A stretch of DNA of 64,000 nucleotides from Flavobacterium beibuense F44-8 (GTDB lineage: Bacteria > Bacteroidota > Bacteroidia > Flavobacteriales > Flavobacteriaceae): contig NZ_JRLV01000003.1 in NCBI RefSeq assembly GCF_000769915.1, forward strand, positions 1 to 64,000, written 5' to 3'. Below, in pieces: positions 52,271-61,400 of the stretch (its first letter is position 1; every line of letters begins with the position of its first letter). The position numbers and the translations under genes were made by a program. The notes below the pieces were generated by a model that did not search any database, was not told the DNA's origin, and saw only the letters and a program-made list of their open reading frames with translations.

Positions 52271-52855
52271 ATGAACACCTTACAGGTAATACTAAATATA
52301 GTAAACAATATTTTTATAAAAGAGCTATTTTATATTGTGATTGCTCTTGTATTGTATAAATCAATATTTAAAAGGGATGATATTTATACAAAATCGATAA
52401 ATTTTCTACGATGGATAATTGTTTGTTATTCGGTAATGGGACTGTTATCGTATTTGCTGTTATTGATATTCCCTAACGAAGAGTATGCTTTAATAAACAG
52501 GGCTACAGGTCCTTATTGGTGGAGTTACTTATTAATGAGTAATGGTCATCTCCTTATTCCTTTGTTGCTTTTAAACAAAAGATTAGGAAGAAGTGTTTAT
52601 TTCCTGTTGTTTCTTGGCATCATAATGAATATGGGCAGATTGTTTGAAAGATTTGTAATACTTACCACCTCTCTACACAGGGATTATTTACCACAGGGAT
52701 GGGAGATAACAGAAAATAGCCTTATAGGTATGTTTTTAATTATTGCAGGGAATTTTATCTTTTCCCTATTTACAGGATTGTTAGTAGGTGCTTTTATTGT
52801 ACTGGTGTTTCATGTAATGCATTTGTATAAAAACAGGAAGCCGACAGTTATTTAA
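52271..52855 (+). CDS. Polytopic membrane protein of unknown function
   Basis: 194 residues with about six membrane segments and no known signature. It may be coexpressed with the preceding gene (15-base gap). Its stop overlaps the convergent GNAT gene by eight bases. Confidence 0.65.
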   Translation: MNTLQVILNIVNNIFIKELFYIVIALVLYKSIFKRDDIYTKSINFLRWIIVCYSVMGLLSYLLLLIFPNEEYALINRATGPYWWSYLLMSNGHLLIPLLLLNKRLGRSVYFLLFLGIIMNMGRLFERFVILTTSLHRDYLPQGWEITENSLIGMFLIIAGNFIFSLFTGLLVGAFIVLVFHVMHLYKNRKPTVI

Positions 52856-53303
52856 TATCGTTGATACTGTTTTCCATTCGGTATAAATCCAAACCTTTTG
52901 CCCAGTAGTCTTTACTGATTTCCCGAATTTTAAATCCAAACTTTCCGTAAAACTTATAAGTGAGTTGTGATGTACGAACCCTCACGGTTGTTACCGTACT
53001 GATTTGTTTTATTTTTTGGATTCTGAAAAGGGTTAAGGTAGTACCTAATCCCTGTCCATGATAATCAGGATGGAAAAAATCCCATGAAAGTATTCCTGTA
53101 GTAAGGTCGTCAGAAAGGTTTATGCCTCCTGCGCCAACAATGTTTTCATTTTTAGTAAGTACATAGTATTTATAAATACTATTATTCAAATAGTCAATTA
53201 AATCCTGTTCTTCCTCAGGTGAAAAGTAATGAGGGGTGTTTAGTCTGAGTAATTCTATTAGACAGGGTTTGTCTGCAGATGTATACTCCCTAATGCTTAC
53301 CAT
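52848..53303 (-). CDS. GNAT-family N-acetyltransferase
   Basis: 151 residues. Acetyl-CoA motif His-Gly-Gln-Gly-Leu-Gly-Thr-Thr (consensus Gln/Arg-x-x-Gly-x-Gly/Ala) about two-thirds along, plus Phe-Tyr-Gly-Lys-Phe-Gly-Phe near the end. Acceptor unknown. Overlaps the start of the TauE/SafE gene's stop region by 14 bp, so it is probably coupled. Confidence 0.85.
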   Translation of the reverse strand: MVSIREYTSADKPCLIELLRLNTPHYFSPEEEQDLIDYLNNSIYKYYVLTKNENIVGAGGINLSDDLTTGILSWDFFHPDYHGQGLGTTLTLFRIQKIKQISTVTTVRVRTSQLTYKFYGKFGFKIREISKDYWAKGLDLYRMENSINDIK

Positions 53304-54120
53304 AAAAAAGGATTCTTATTCCTACTATAATAAGGCATACAGCAAGTGCCCTGATAATGGTATGGCTTTTAATTTTATGGGAAAAATAAGCGCCAAGCTG
53401 AGCTCCTGGTATAACCCCCAGTGATAAGTACACTATAGTTAAAACAATATCGGTATTGTTGTATGTGCCATTTACAGCATGTGTAATCACACTAACGGTA
53501 GCCATAATAGCCAATATGAAGTGTGAAGTTGCTGTAGCAATATGCACAGGGAATTTTAGCCAGTTTACCATGGCAGGTACATGTATTATTCCGCCGCCAA
53601 TACCTAAAAGAGGGGAGATGTAACCTACCACAACACTTATAAGTGAACCTATTGATTGCTTATAGCTGTATTCGTATGTTGTTCCGCTTTTATCGGTTAG
53701 TACGGTATGTTTGTATCCTTTTTTTTCTGAGCTGATAACCGAATTGGAAATAATAGCCTTGTTTTTAAAGAAAAGGTATACCGAAAGTCCAATAAGCATA
53801 ATACCGAATATGATTTTAAATATATTCTGCGGAATGTATTTAACGGTATAAACCCCAAGTATTGATCCCGGAATAGTGAATACTGCAAAAACCAATCCTG
53901 CCTTATAATCAATTCTACCGGATTTAGCATAGGCCATAGAGCCTGAAATAGAGTTCACAGCCACTACAGCTATTGAGATTGCCGTAACGACCTCGGGAGG
54001 GAATTCAGTATAGAAAAGAAGTAAAAAGGGTACAAGTATAAAACCACCTCCGGCTCCTATAAGTGTTCCTACTGTTCCAATTATTAGTCCGGTGATAATT
54101 AAGGTAATGGGAGTATGCAA
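53290..54120 (-). CDS. TSUP/TauE-SafE family anion transporter
   Basis: 276 residues, eight or so membrane segments with the two repeats of the family (Gly-Ala-Gly-Gly-Gly-Phe and Gly-Ile-Gly-Gly-Gly, near the loop ends). TauE/SafE proteins move sulfite, sulfoacetate or related anions. The precise substrate here cannot be stated. Same operon as the downstream acetyltransferase. Confidence 0.88.
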   Translation of the reverse strand: MHTPITLIITGLIIGTVGTLIGAGGGFILVPFLLLFYTEFPPEVVTAISIAVVAVNSISGSMAYAKSGRIDYKAGLVFAVFTIPGSILGVYTVKYIPQNIFKIIFGIMLIGLSVYLFFKNKAIISNSVISSEKKGYKHTVLTDKSGTTYEYSYKQSIGSLISVVVGYISPLLGIGGGIIHVPAMVNWLKFPVHIATATSHFILAIMATVSVITHAVNGTYNNTDIVLTIVYLSLGVIPGAQLGAYFSHKIKSHTIIRALAVCLIIVGIRILFYGKH

Positions 54121-54156
54121 AATTGTATTGTTTGTTTGACAGAGTAGTTAAACTCT

Positions 54157-55350
54157 TTAAAAAATTAAAAGGTTAATGTCCCTAAAAGGTATATTAAACC
54201 ATTCGGCAACAGGGCGATTGGTTAACAGTCCGTGATAAAAGTAAATCCCGTTTTTAAGTCCGTAATTACATCTTATAGAGCTTTCTATACCACCGTCTTC
54301 AGCAATTTGCAGTAAAAACGGAGTAATTATATTACTAATAGACATAGAAGCTGTTTTAGAGTAACGTGACGGTATATTAGGTACACAATAGTGAATTACG
54401 TTGTTTTTTATAAAGGTAGGCTTTTCGTGAGTTGTTATTTCAGATGTTTCAAAGCAACCACCGGTGTCAATACAAACATCAATAATCACTGCTCCTTTTT
54501 TCATACGTTCCACCATGTTTTCGGTAACTACAATAGGTGTACGGTTTTTACCTCTCATAGCACCAATAGCCACATCACAACGCATTAAGGCTTTTAGCAG
54601 CACCTTTTCCTGTATGGTAGAGGTGAATATCCTTTGGTTAAGATTGTTTTGCAGCCTACGAAGTTTGGTGATCGAATTATCAAACACTTTTACGTTGGCT
54701 CCAAGACCCAGTGCAGTTCTGGCAGCATATTCGGCTACAGTACCGGCACCTACAATAACAACCTCTGTGGGCGGTACTCCAGTTATGTTCCCCAAAAGCA
54801 GGCCTTTCCCTATCTTTTGGTTAATCATCAGTTCTGAAGCGATAAGTACCGAAGCGGTACCTGCAATCTCACTTAATGATTTTACGGCAGGGTAGGAACC
54901 ATCCTCGTCCTTTATGAATTCAAATGCAAGTCCGGTTATTTTTTTTGATGCTAAAGCTTCAAAATATTCTTTCTTTTGTGTTTTTATCTGTATGGCAGAA
55001 ATAAGTAACCCCTGATGAGCCATCATTTCTATTTCCTGTAGTGTAGGCGGTTCAACCTTTAGTATTACAGGGCAGCTGAACACTTTTTTTGTATCGCTGG
55101 TTATTTCGGCTCCGGCATCGCTAAACTCCTTATCGCTGTAGCTGGAACTAACTCCGGCTCCCGCTTCGATCATAACACGGTGCCCGTGTGCTACAAGTGA
55201 TGCAACAGCATCAGGTGTAAGGCATATTCTTCGTTCCTGATAAGATGTTTCTTTTGGGATTCCTATAAACAGGTCACTTCGCTGCTTTCCTACTTCAAGT
55301 TTCTCCTCCTGCGGAAGCAATTGCTGTTTTGTAAAGGGTGTTAACGACAT
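54157..55350 (-). CDS. ald: Alanine dehydrogenase
   Basis: 397 residues. It converts alanine and NAD to pyruvate, ammonia and NADH. The N-terminal half has Ile-Gly-Ile-Pro-Lys-Glu-Thr-Ser and Arg-Ile-Cys-Leu-Thr-Pro; the Rossmann motif is Gly-Ala-Gly-Thr-Val-Ala-Glu-Tyr-Ala-Ala-Arg near 196. The catalytic Lys and His equivalents lie in Lys-Val-Glu-Pro and Ser-Ala-Ile-Gln. It lacks the usual Phe-Thr-Tyr-Leu-His-Leu-Ala (here Leu-Ile-Ser-Ala-Ile-Gln-Ile), so it is a variant of the family. It follows tsaE. Confidence 0.82.
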   Translation of the reverse strand: MSLTPFTKQQLLPQEEKLEVGKQRSDLFIGIPKETSYQERRICLTPDAVASLVAHGHRVMIEAGAGVSSSYSDKEFSDAGAEITSDTKKVFSCPVILKVEPPTLQEIEMMAHQGLLISAIQIKTQKKEYFEALASKKITGLAFEFIKDEDGSYPAVKSLSEIAGTASVLIASELMINQKIGKGLLLGNITGVPPTEVVIVGAGTVAEYAARTALGLGANVKVFDNSITKLRRLQNNLNQRIFTSTIQEKVLLKALMRCDVAIGAMRGKNRTPIVVTENMVERMKKGAVIIDVCIDTGGCFETSEITTHEKPTFIKNNVIHYCVPNIPSRYSKTASMSISNIITPFLLQIAEDGGIESSIRCNYGLKNGIYFYHGLLTNRPVAEWFNIPFRDINLLIF

Positions 55351-55407
55351 GATGGTTGGGCTGAAATATTTTGATACAATTTACAAAAATAATGTTAAGT
55401 TAAATAA

Positions 55408-55815
55408 CTATTTTACAACTACATGCCTTTTACCGTCGGGCAGTTGTTTAATGGTAATTGCCGTATGATCTAAAGGGATAAGATTAGGTGTTTTTTCGGG
55501 CCATTCTATAAGGCACAGATTACCCGAATAGAAGTATTCGTCTATACCCATATCATAAGCCTCTTCTTCGGTATTTAAACGATACAGGTCAAAATGGTAA
55601 AGGATATCACCATTTTCGGTTTCATATTCATTTACCAGTGAAAAGGTAGGGCTGGAGGTCATATCCTGAACTCCAAGCTGTTTAGCCAAAGCTTTTATAA
55701 GGGTAGTTTTGCCCACGCCCATACCGGCATGGAACAAAACTATATTTTTTATATTGGCAGACAGTATTTGCTGTGCAACGCTGTCTATCTCATCTAAGGA
55801 AAATGTAATTTCCAT
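55408..55815 (-). CDS. tsaE: tRNA threonylcarbamoyladenosine biosynthesis ATPase TsaE
   Basis: 135 residues. P-loop Ala-Gly-Met-Gly-Val-Gly-Lys-Thr-Thr-Leu, then Ser-Pro-Thr-Phe-Ser-Leu-Val-Asn-Glu-Tyr and Cys-Leu-Ile-Glu-Trp-Pro-Glu. It supports t6A37 formation with TsaB and TsaD. Eleven bases from the stop of porX, so they form an operon. Confidence 0.93.
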   Translation of the reverse strand: MEITFSLDEIDSVAQQILSANIKNIVLFHAGMGVGKTTLIKALAKQLGVQDMTSSPTFSLVNEYETENGDILYHFDLYRLNTEEEAYDMGIDEYFYSGNLCLIEWPEKTPNLIPLDHTAITIKQLPDGKRHVVVK

Positions 55816-55826
55816 AAGTACTTCAC

Positions 55827-57380
55827 CTATTTTGGGTTGAACACTAAAAACGGTATAATCATTTCTTCCAGTGAAATACCACCATGCTGATAGGTATTTC
55901 TGTAATAGCTTACATAATGGTTAAAGTTATTTACATAAGCAAGGAAAAGATCGTTTTTAGCAAAAATAAACGAACTGCTCATATTTACAGCCGGTAGGTG
56001 TATACTTTTTGGATCTTTTACATGGTATACGTCTTTATCCTCATAAGTAAGGCTACGCCCGGTTTTGTAACGAAGGTTAAGGCTTGTATTCCTGTCACCA
56101 ATAACTTTTGAAGGGTTTTTAACGTTTATGGTACCGTGATCTGTAGTAAGTATAAGCTTAAAGCCCATTTGTTGAGCCTGTTGTATCATTTCCAAAAGTG
56201 GCGAGTTTTTAAACCAGCTAAGGGTTAGCGACCTGTAAGCCTTGTCGTTACTTGCAAGTTCTTTTACCACGTCCATTTCGGTTTTGGCATGCGAAAGCAT
56301 ATCTACAAAGTTGTATACTATCGTGGTAAGATCATTGTTTTTAAGCCCTTTAAAGTTATCTACTAGTTTTTTACCGTCTTTAAAGTTGGTAATTTTATAG
56401 TACTCCTGTTTTGTGTTAAGACCTAAACGCTTAATTTGCTCGGTAAGGAACTCAGCCTCAAAAAGGTTCTTTCCGCCCTCATCTACATCATTTTTCCAGT
56501 ACTGCGGATATTTCTTTTCCATCTCTAACGGCATAAGACCCGAGAAGATAGCGTTACGCGCATACTGGGTAGCAGTAGGAAGGATAGAGAAGTAAGTATT
56601 TTCTTTTTCCAGTTTGTAGTGGTTGTTTACTACACTTTCAAAAGCTTTCCACTGGTCGTACCTAAGGTTATCTATAACCACAAACAGTATAGGCTGTTTC
56701 TTTTTGATTTCAGGAACAACCAGTTCTTTAAAAAGGGTATGAGACAGTACAGGCTTATCATCCTCTTTAGGATCAAACCAGTCTTCGTAGTTTTTCTCTA
56801 TAAATTTACCAAACTGAGAGTTGGCTTCAAGCTTTTGTGATTCCAGTATTTCAATCATACTGTGGTCTTCAATATTCTCAAGCTCAATTTCCCAGAAAAC
56901 CAGTTTTTTATACAGGTCAATCCAGTCTTCATAACTGTTTACCATTGACATGTCCATGGCAATTTTCCTGAATTCTTTTTGATAGTCAAGTGTAGTTTTT
57001 TCAGATACCAGTCTTGAATTGTCCAGGTTCTTTTTAAGGCTAAGTAAAATCTGGTTTGGATTTACGGGTTTTATAAGGTAATCGGCAATTTTAGAACCGA
57101 TAGCCTCTTCCATAATGTATTCCTCTTCACTCTTGGTAATCATAATTACCGGTACAGATGATTTTTTCTCCTTAATCTCGGCAAGTGTTTCCAGTCCGCT
57201 AAGTCCCGGCATATTTTCATCAAGGAAAACAATATCAAAACTTTCTTGGTCAAAAAGGTCTAAGGCATCCTGCCCGTTATTTGCTGTAGTAACTTTATAG
57301 TTTTTCTTTTCTAAAAACAGTATATGTGGTTTTAACAGGTCGATTTCATCATCAACCCATAATATCTTTATTTCATTCAT
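55827..57380 (-). CDS. porX: PorX-type response regulator with PglZ domain
   Basis: 517 residues. Receiver domain 1-120: Val-Asp-Asp-Glu at 9-12, phosphoacceptor Asp54 in Phe-Leu-Asp-Glu-Asn-Met-Pro-Gly, Lys102 in Leu-Ile-Lys-Pro. The C-terminal two thirds is a PglZ (alkaline-phosphatase superfamily) domain with Val-Ile-Asp-Asn-Leu-Arg-Tyr-Asp-Gln-Trp and Thr-Asp-His-Gly-Thr-Ile. PorX with PorY regulates the type IX secretion system in Porphyromonas, and this protein has the same length and domains. The system's presence is supported by gldF/gldG but not shown here. Confidence 0.92.
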   Translation of the reverse strand: MNEIKILWVDDEIDLLKPHILFLEKKNYKVTTANNGQDALDLFDQESFDIVFLDENMPGLSGLETLAEIKEKKSSVPVIMITKSEEEYIMEEAIGSKIADYLIKPVNPNQILLSLKKNLDNSRLVSEKTTLDYQKEFRKIAMDMSMVNSYEDWIDLYKKLVFWEIELENIEDHSMIEILESQKLEANSQFGKFIEKNYEDWFDPKEDDKPVLSHTLFKELVVPEIKKKQPILFVVIDNLRYDQWKAFESVVNNHYKLEKENTYFSILPTATQYARNAIFSGLMPLEMEKKYPQYWKNDVDEGGKNLFEAEFLTEQIKRLGLNTKQEYYKITNFKDGKKLVDNFKGLKNNDLTTIVYNFVDMLSHAKTEMDVVKELASNDKAYRSLTLSWFKNSPLLEMIQQAQQMGFKLILTTDHGTINVKNPSKVIGDRNTSLNLRYKTGRSLTYEDKDVYHVKDPKSIHLPAVNMSSSFIFAKNDLFLAYVNNFNHYVSYYRNTYQHGGISLEEMIIPFLVFNPK

Positions 57381-57475
57381 GTCAAAGTGGTTTTCCCTTC
57401 ATTAAATTGATTATGCAATTTAACGCTAATTGCTCATTTTAGTATTAATTTTTTTATAAAAATATTAAGAACCTA

Positions 57476-57509
57476 AACAAAAAAAGCGCAAGTAGAAACT
57501 CACGCTTTT
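57476..57509 (-). terminator. Terminator after the DUF6048 gene
   Basis: AAAAGCG pairs with CGCTTTT with inner GAG/CTT-type pairing; followed by T on the minus strand. Confidence 0.7.
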
Positions 57510-57530
57510 CCTATTGCTATATAATAAATA

Positions 57531-58235
57531 TTATTTGGCTCTTTTGTATAGCGGAATGGTATATGAAAGGGTGTAGTTAAACCCTGCACCAAAGCTTCCG
57601 TCATAAGTACGGTTAAATCCGGGAATATAAAGGTTGTCAAAATTATCCGGCTTTTTATCTGTGATAAGAGCTTTTAATCTCACACTAAAACCTAAATACA
57701 GGTTATTAAATAACTCGGCTTTAATTCCCCCTACAAACTCCAGCCAGTGGGCACTCAGGCCACTGTATTCCTGATTAGGGTAAACCACAGTTTGCTCAAA
57801 ATATCCTGAATCATCATATATCTTATAACTGTTAAGTGTTTGACTGTAACTGCTGAAACCATAACGGAAACCAATATATATCATGTTTTGCATGTCCAGC
57901 CAGTTCTCGTAGGCATTGTAATCAAAACCAAGTTTTATATAACTACCGTTGGTAGTGAAGTTCAACTGGTCGTCATTTACCGTAATTTTGGTATTACCTA
58001 TTTCTCCGGCAGCATATATCTTTTTTGTAAGCCTGTAATCGGCAACAATTTCAAATCCCTGAAAATCGTGATCATAAAAAGAACGGGCAAACCTGTATAA
58101 ATCGGCACCAACACGAATACCATACTTATCCGTTTTGGGCTTTTGCACGGTATCTGTTTTTTGTTCCTGCGAAAATGCCGGCATGATGGCCAACATTAAA
58201 ACGATACTAAAAATAAATTTTGACGTGTACTTCAT
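57531..58235 (-). CDS. DUF6048 family outer-membrane beta-barrel protein
   Basis: 234 residues. The start is at Met-Lys-Tyr-Thr-Ser-Lys, which begins a signal peptide (cleavage after Ala-Phe-Ser-Gln). The mature protein has amphipathic strands with aromatic girdles and a C-terminal strand. A longer frame to 58310 overlaps the upstream gene by 100 bases and its first 25 residues are not signal-peptide-like. The upstream DUF6452 gene overlaps by 29 bases, so the pair is translated together. Confidence 0.75.
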   Translation of the reverse strand: MKYTSKFIFSIVLMLAIMPAFSQEQKTDTVQKPKTDKYGIRVGADLYRFARSFYDHDFQGFEIVADYRLTKKIYAAGEIGNTKITVNDDQLNFTTNGSYIKLGFDYNAYENWLDMQNMIYIGFRYGFSSYSQTLNSYKIYDDSGYFEQTVVYPNQEYSGLSAHWLEFVGGIKAELFNNLYLGFSVRLKALITDKKPDNFDNLYIPGFNRTYDGSFGAGFNYTLSYTIPLYKRAK

Positions 58236-58737
58236 CTTCGTTTTCAATGTTTGACTCTTCAATAGTGTATTCCTGTATCCAAAGACCTTCTTCATCTTCA
58301 GAGTCTTCAATTACAAGAGGATCAGGCGCTGTTCCGTTTTGTAGGTTTAGTGTAAAATTGCTTTTAAAACCACAGGCACGGGAAACAAATAACTCTTTAG
58401 TCTCGTAGTTAAAAGTAATAACATCGGTATTATAAGTTATTTCACCAAGCTGGGACGAACCTAATCTAAAATTCCATGTTGTAGCGGTAGTATCAGTACG
58501 TAAAGGCACTTCAATATGGTTTGTACCATTAATAGTACCTATGGTATCTAAATCTGCCGAAAAGTAACTGAAAAAGGTAACATTTTTAGGATCTGTATGG
58601 TTATCACGGTTATAAAATTCAATAATAAGGCTAGGTGTTGTTACTGTGCCTTCGGCACATATATCATCTTTTTCACAACTCCAAAAGCTAACAGCTGTAA
58701 GGAGTGCCAGTAGAAAGACTGTTATTATTTTTTTCAT
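58207..58737 (-). CDS. DUF6452 family lipoprotein
   Basis: 176 residues. Signal peptide and lipobox Ser-Phe-Trp-Ser-Cys21, then a beta-rich domain with Arg-Ala-Cys-Gly-Phe-Lys. Conserved in Flavobacteriaceae between rlmD and the DUF6048 barrel gene, as here. Function unknown; a lipoprotein-barrel pair suggests an envelope complex. Confidence 0.75.
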   Translation of the reverse strand: MKKIITVFLLALLTAVSFWSCEKDDICAEGTVTTPSLIIEFYNRDNHTDPKNVTFFSYFSADLDTIGTINGTNHIEVPLRTDTTATTWNFRLGSSQLGEITYNTDVITFNYETKELFVSRACGFKSNFTLNLQNGTAPDPLVIEDSEDEEGLWIQEYTIEESNIENEDEVHVKIYF

Positions 58738-58758
58738 AGTGATAAATTACAGAAATTA

Positions 58759-60171
58759 TTATCGTTTTTCCAAAAGTACAACATTTTCCACGTGATGTGT
58801 TTGCGGGAACATATCAACAGGGCGAACGCGTGTTACTTTGTATTTTTCGTCCATTAATGCAAGGTCTCTTGCCTGTGTAGCCGAATTACAGCTTACATAA
58901 ACCACTTTCTTAGGAGCAATTTTTAATATTTGCTCTACAACATCTTTGTGCATACCATCGCGTGGTGGGTCGGTTATAATTACATCAGGAGTACCGTGTG
59001 TGTTTATAAACTCTTCATTAAATACCACCTTCATGTCACCCACAAAAAAGTCACAGTTGGTTATTTCATTACGTTTAGCATTTTCCTTAGCATCGGCAAT
59101 TGCTTCAGGCACTGCCTCAACACCAATAACTTTTTTAGCTTTTTTAGAAACGAACTGTGCAATGGTTCCTGTACCTGTATACAAATCGTATACCAATTCG
59201 TTTCCGGTAAGTCCTGCAAATTCACGTGTTATTTTATAAAGCTCATAAGCCTGGTCAGAATTGGTTTGATAAAACGACTTAGCATTAATACTAAATTTCA
59301 AACCTTCCATCTCTTCAAGGATATAGTCACGACCTTTGTAAAGTATAATATCCTGATCGTAAAGTGTATCATTAGCTTTACTGTTAATCACATATTGTAA
59401 CGAAGTGATTTGAGGGAAACGATCGGCAAGGAAATCAAGAATAAGCTCTCTGTTCTCCTTATCGTCCTCAAAAAACTGGATAAGTACCATAATCTCACCT
59501 GTAGAGGCAGTACGTATCATAAGCGTACGTAGTAGCCCTTCATGGTTACGGGGATTAAAGAAAGTTAGTCCATTTTTATTAGCAAAGTCCCTTATTTCGT
59601 TTCTTATGGCGTTACTTGGATCTTCCTGTAAGCTACAGTGGGTAATATCAAGAATTTTGTCCCACATTTTAGGGATGTGGAATCCAAGTGCATTGGCGTT
59701 GTCAATTTCTTTACCACTTTGTATTTCCTCTTCTGTCATCCAACGTGAATTAGAGAAAGAGAATTCCATTTTGTTACGGTAAAAGAATTGTTTTTCAGAA
59801 CCAAGTATTGGTTCAAATTCAGGTAGTTCTATTTTACCAATACGCTTAAGGTTATTGAATACCTCCTGATTTTTATAGAACAACTGCTGACTGTATTTCA
59901 TGTTTTGCCATTTACAGCCCCCGCAGGAACCAAAATGACTACACACAGGCTCTGTTCTGTGTTCAGAGAATTCATGAATATTAATAGCCCTACCTTCGTA
60001 ATAGGCTTTCCTTTTCTTAAAGGTTTGCACGTCTACTACGTCTCCGGGTACCACATTTGGTATAAATATAACCTTACCATCGGGAGCTTTAGCTACCGAT
60101 ACTCCTTTTGCGCCTGCATCAAGAACCTTGACATTGTCAAATACGATCTTGTCTGATCTTTTTCTTCCCAT
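58759..60171 (-). CDS. rlmD: 23S rRNA (uracil1939-C5)-methyltransferase RlmD
   Basis: 470 residues. An N-terminal TRAM RNA-binding domain, the [4Fe-4S] cysteines in Cys-Ser-His-Phe-Gly-Ser-Cys-Gly-Gly-Cys, SAM-binding Leu-Tyr-Thr-Gly-Thr-Gly-Thr-Ile, and the catalytic Cys in Val-Ser-Cys-Asn-Ser-Ala-Thr. It adds m5U to 23S rRNA; assignment to 1939 rests on family resemblance. The DUF6452/DUF6048 genes follow. Confidence 0.93.
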   Translation of the reverse strand: MGRKRSDKIVFDNVKVLDAGAKGVSVAKAPDGKVIFIPNVVPGDVVDVQTFKKRKAYYEGRAINIHEFSEHRTEPVCSHFGSCGGCKWQNMKYSQQLFYKNQEVFNNLKRIGKIELPEFEPILGSEKQFFYRNKMEFSFSNSRWMTEEEIQSGKEIDNANALGFHIPKMWDKILDITHCSLQEDPSNAIRNEIRDFANKNGLTFFNPRNHEGLLRTLMIRTASTGEIMVLIQFFEDDKENRELILDFLADRFPQITSLQYVINSKANDTLYDQDIILYKGRDYILEEMEGLKFSINAKSFYQTNSDQAYELYKITREFAGLTGNELVYDLYTGTGTIAQFVSKKAKKVIGVEAVPEAIADAKENAKRNEITNCDFFVGDMKVVFNEEFINTHGTPDVIITDPPRDGMHKDVVEQILKIAPKKVVYVSCNSATQARDLALMDEKYKVTRVRPVDMFPQTHHVENVVLLEKR

Positions 60172-60239
60172 GCGGCAAAAATAAACTATTGGCTATAAAA
60201 TTTAAATAAATTTGTAATTAAACTAATCAAACAAAAATA

Positions 60240-60797
60240 ATGGCACTATATCTGGCACTTTTCAGAGGGATAAACGTAAGCGGTAAAAACATAATAAAAA
60301 TGGAAAGTTTGCGAAAGCAAATGGATCTGGCAGGCTATGGTAATGTACAAACCTATATACAAAGTGGCAATGTGGTTTTTAAGGCTAAAGAAACATCTAA
60401 GGCAAAATTATCAGCTGCTATTGAGTCACTTATCAAAAAAGAATACGGTTATGATATTACCGTGTTTGTACTTGATATGGCAGATATGAACAAAGTTGCT
60501 GCAAATAATCCTTATGCTACAAGAGACGAGCTGGAAGAGGGGAGTAAAAAACTATATGTTACTTTTCTGTCGGAAATCCCACAAAAAGAAAATACCCAAA
60601 AGCTTTATGATGCATCTATAGGTGATGACAGTATTGAGTTTAATGATGATATATTATACTTTAAGCTCGCAACGAAAGCATCCGATTCTAAACTGAGTAA
60701 TAATCTTATCGAATCAAAACTTAAGTTGAGGGCTACAACGCGTAACTGGAACACTACCATTAAGTTACTTACAATGTTAGAGAAATCTGAAAAATAA
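60240..60797 (+). CDS. DUF1697 family protein
   Basis: 185 residues. The family start Leu-Phe-Arg-Gly-Ile-Asn-Val-Ser-Gly-Lys-Asn-Ile-Ile-Lys-Met and the Thr-Tyr-Ile-Gln-Ser-Gly-Asn-Val segment are clear. Ends Thr-Arg-Asn-Trp-Asn-Thr. Function unknown; cytoplasmic. It is divergent from rlmD. Confidence 0.9.
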   Translation: MALYLALFRGINVSGKNIIKMESLRKQMDLAGYGNVQTYIQSGNVVFKAKETSKAKLSAAIESLIKKEYGYDITVFVLDMADMNKVAANNPYATRDELEEGSKKLYVTFLSEIPQKENTQKLYDASIGDDSIEFNDDILYFKLATKASDSKLSNNLIESKLKLRATTRNWNTTIKLLTMLEKSEK

Positions 60798-60898
60798 GTT
60801 CTCAATTTTAATGTTATGTTAAATTTAAATTGTTGATTATTTGGTATTTATCTGTTTAGTAACTTTATAAGGAATAAAGAAACCAAATAAAAAGATTT

Positions 60899-61315
60899 AT
60901 GAAAAGACATGCAACTGCCCATTGGGAAGGATCATTGAAAGAAGGTGCCGGAAAATTAACAACACAAAGTACTGTTTTAAATAACACACAATATTCATTT
61001 AAAACCCGTTTTGAAGACGGTAACGGAACAAACCCCGAAGAACTCGTGGCAGCAGCCCATTCAGGCTGTTTTACCATGCAGCTTACAGCCTATATTAATG
61101 AGGCAGGGTATGAGGTAGATTCTATTGAAACCAAATGTGATATTGATTTTCAAAATGGAAGTATAGTTGAGTCTCACCTGTCGGTTGTGGCTAAAGTAGC
61201 TAAGATTAGTACAGACGAGTTTCAACAACTGGTAACGAAAGCAGAAAGCAATTGTCCTATATCTCGATTGCTTAATACAAAAATAACTTCGAATGCAACG
61301 CTTGTGCAGCAATAA
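60899..61315 (+). CDS. OsmC-family peroxiredoxin
   Basis: 138 residues. The catalytic cysteines are in Ala-His-Ser-Gly-Cys-Phe-Thr and Ser-Asn-Cys-Pro-Ile-Ser; Thr-Asn-Pro-Glu-Glu-Leu-Val-Ala-Ala precedes the first. It reduces organic hydroperoxides. Single gene. Confidence 0.94.
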   Translation: MKRHATAHWEGSLKEGAGKLTTQSTVLNNTQYSFKTRFEDGNGTNPEELVAAAHSGCFTMQLTAYINEAGYEVDSIETKCDIDFQNGSIVESHLSVVAKVAKISTDEFQQLVTKAESNCPISRLLNTKITSNATLVQQ

Positions 61316-61338
61316 TTAAATTACAAAGGTTACTTAGT

Positions 61339-61362
61339 AAAGCCCCTTTTTGGGGCTTTTTT
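61339..61362 (+). terminator. Terminator of the OsmC gene
   Basis: AAAGCCCC pairs with GGGGCTTT around T5, followed by T. Confidence 0.9.
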
Positions 61363-61400
61363 ATTTGTAGTATATTTGGCTAATCAATCATCTTAATCAA

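Noticed and set aside
58930..59400. 156-codon frame opposite rlmD
   Set aside because: Fully antisense to the RlmD catalytic domain and Cys/Phe/Ile-rich as expected for a reverse frame of a conserved gene.
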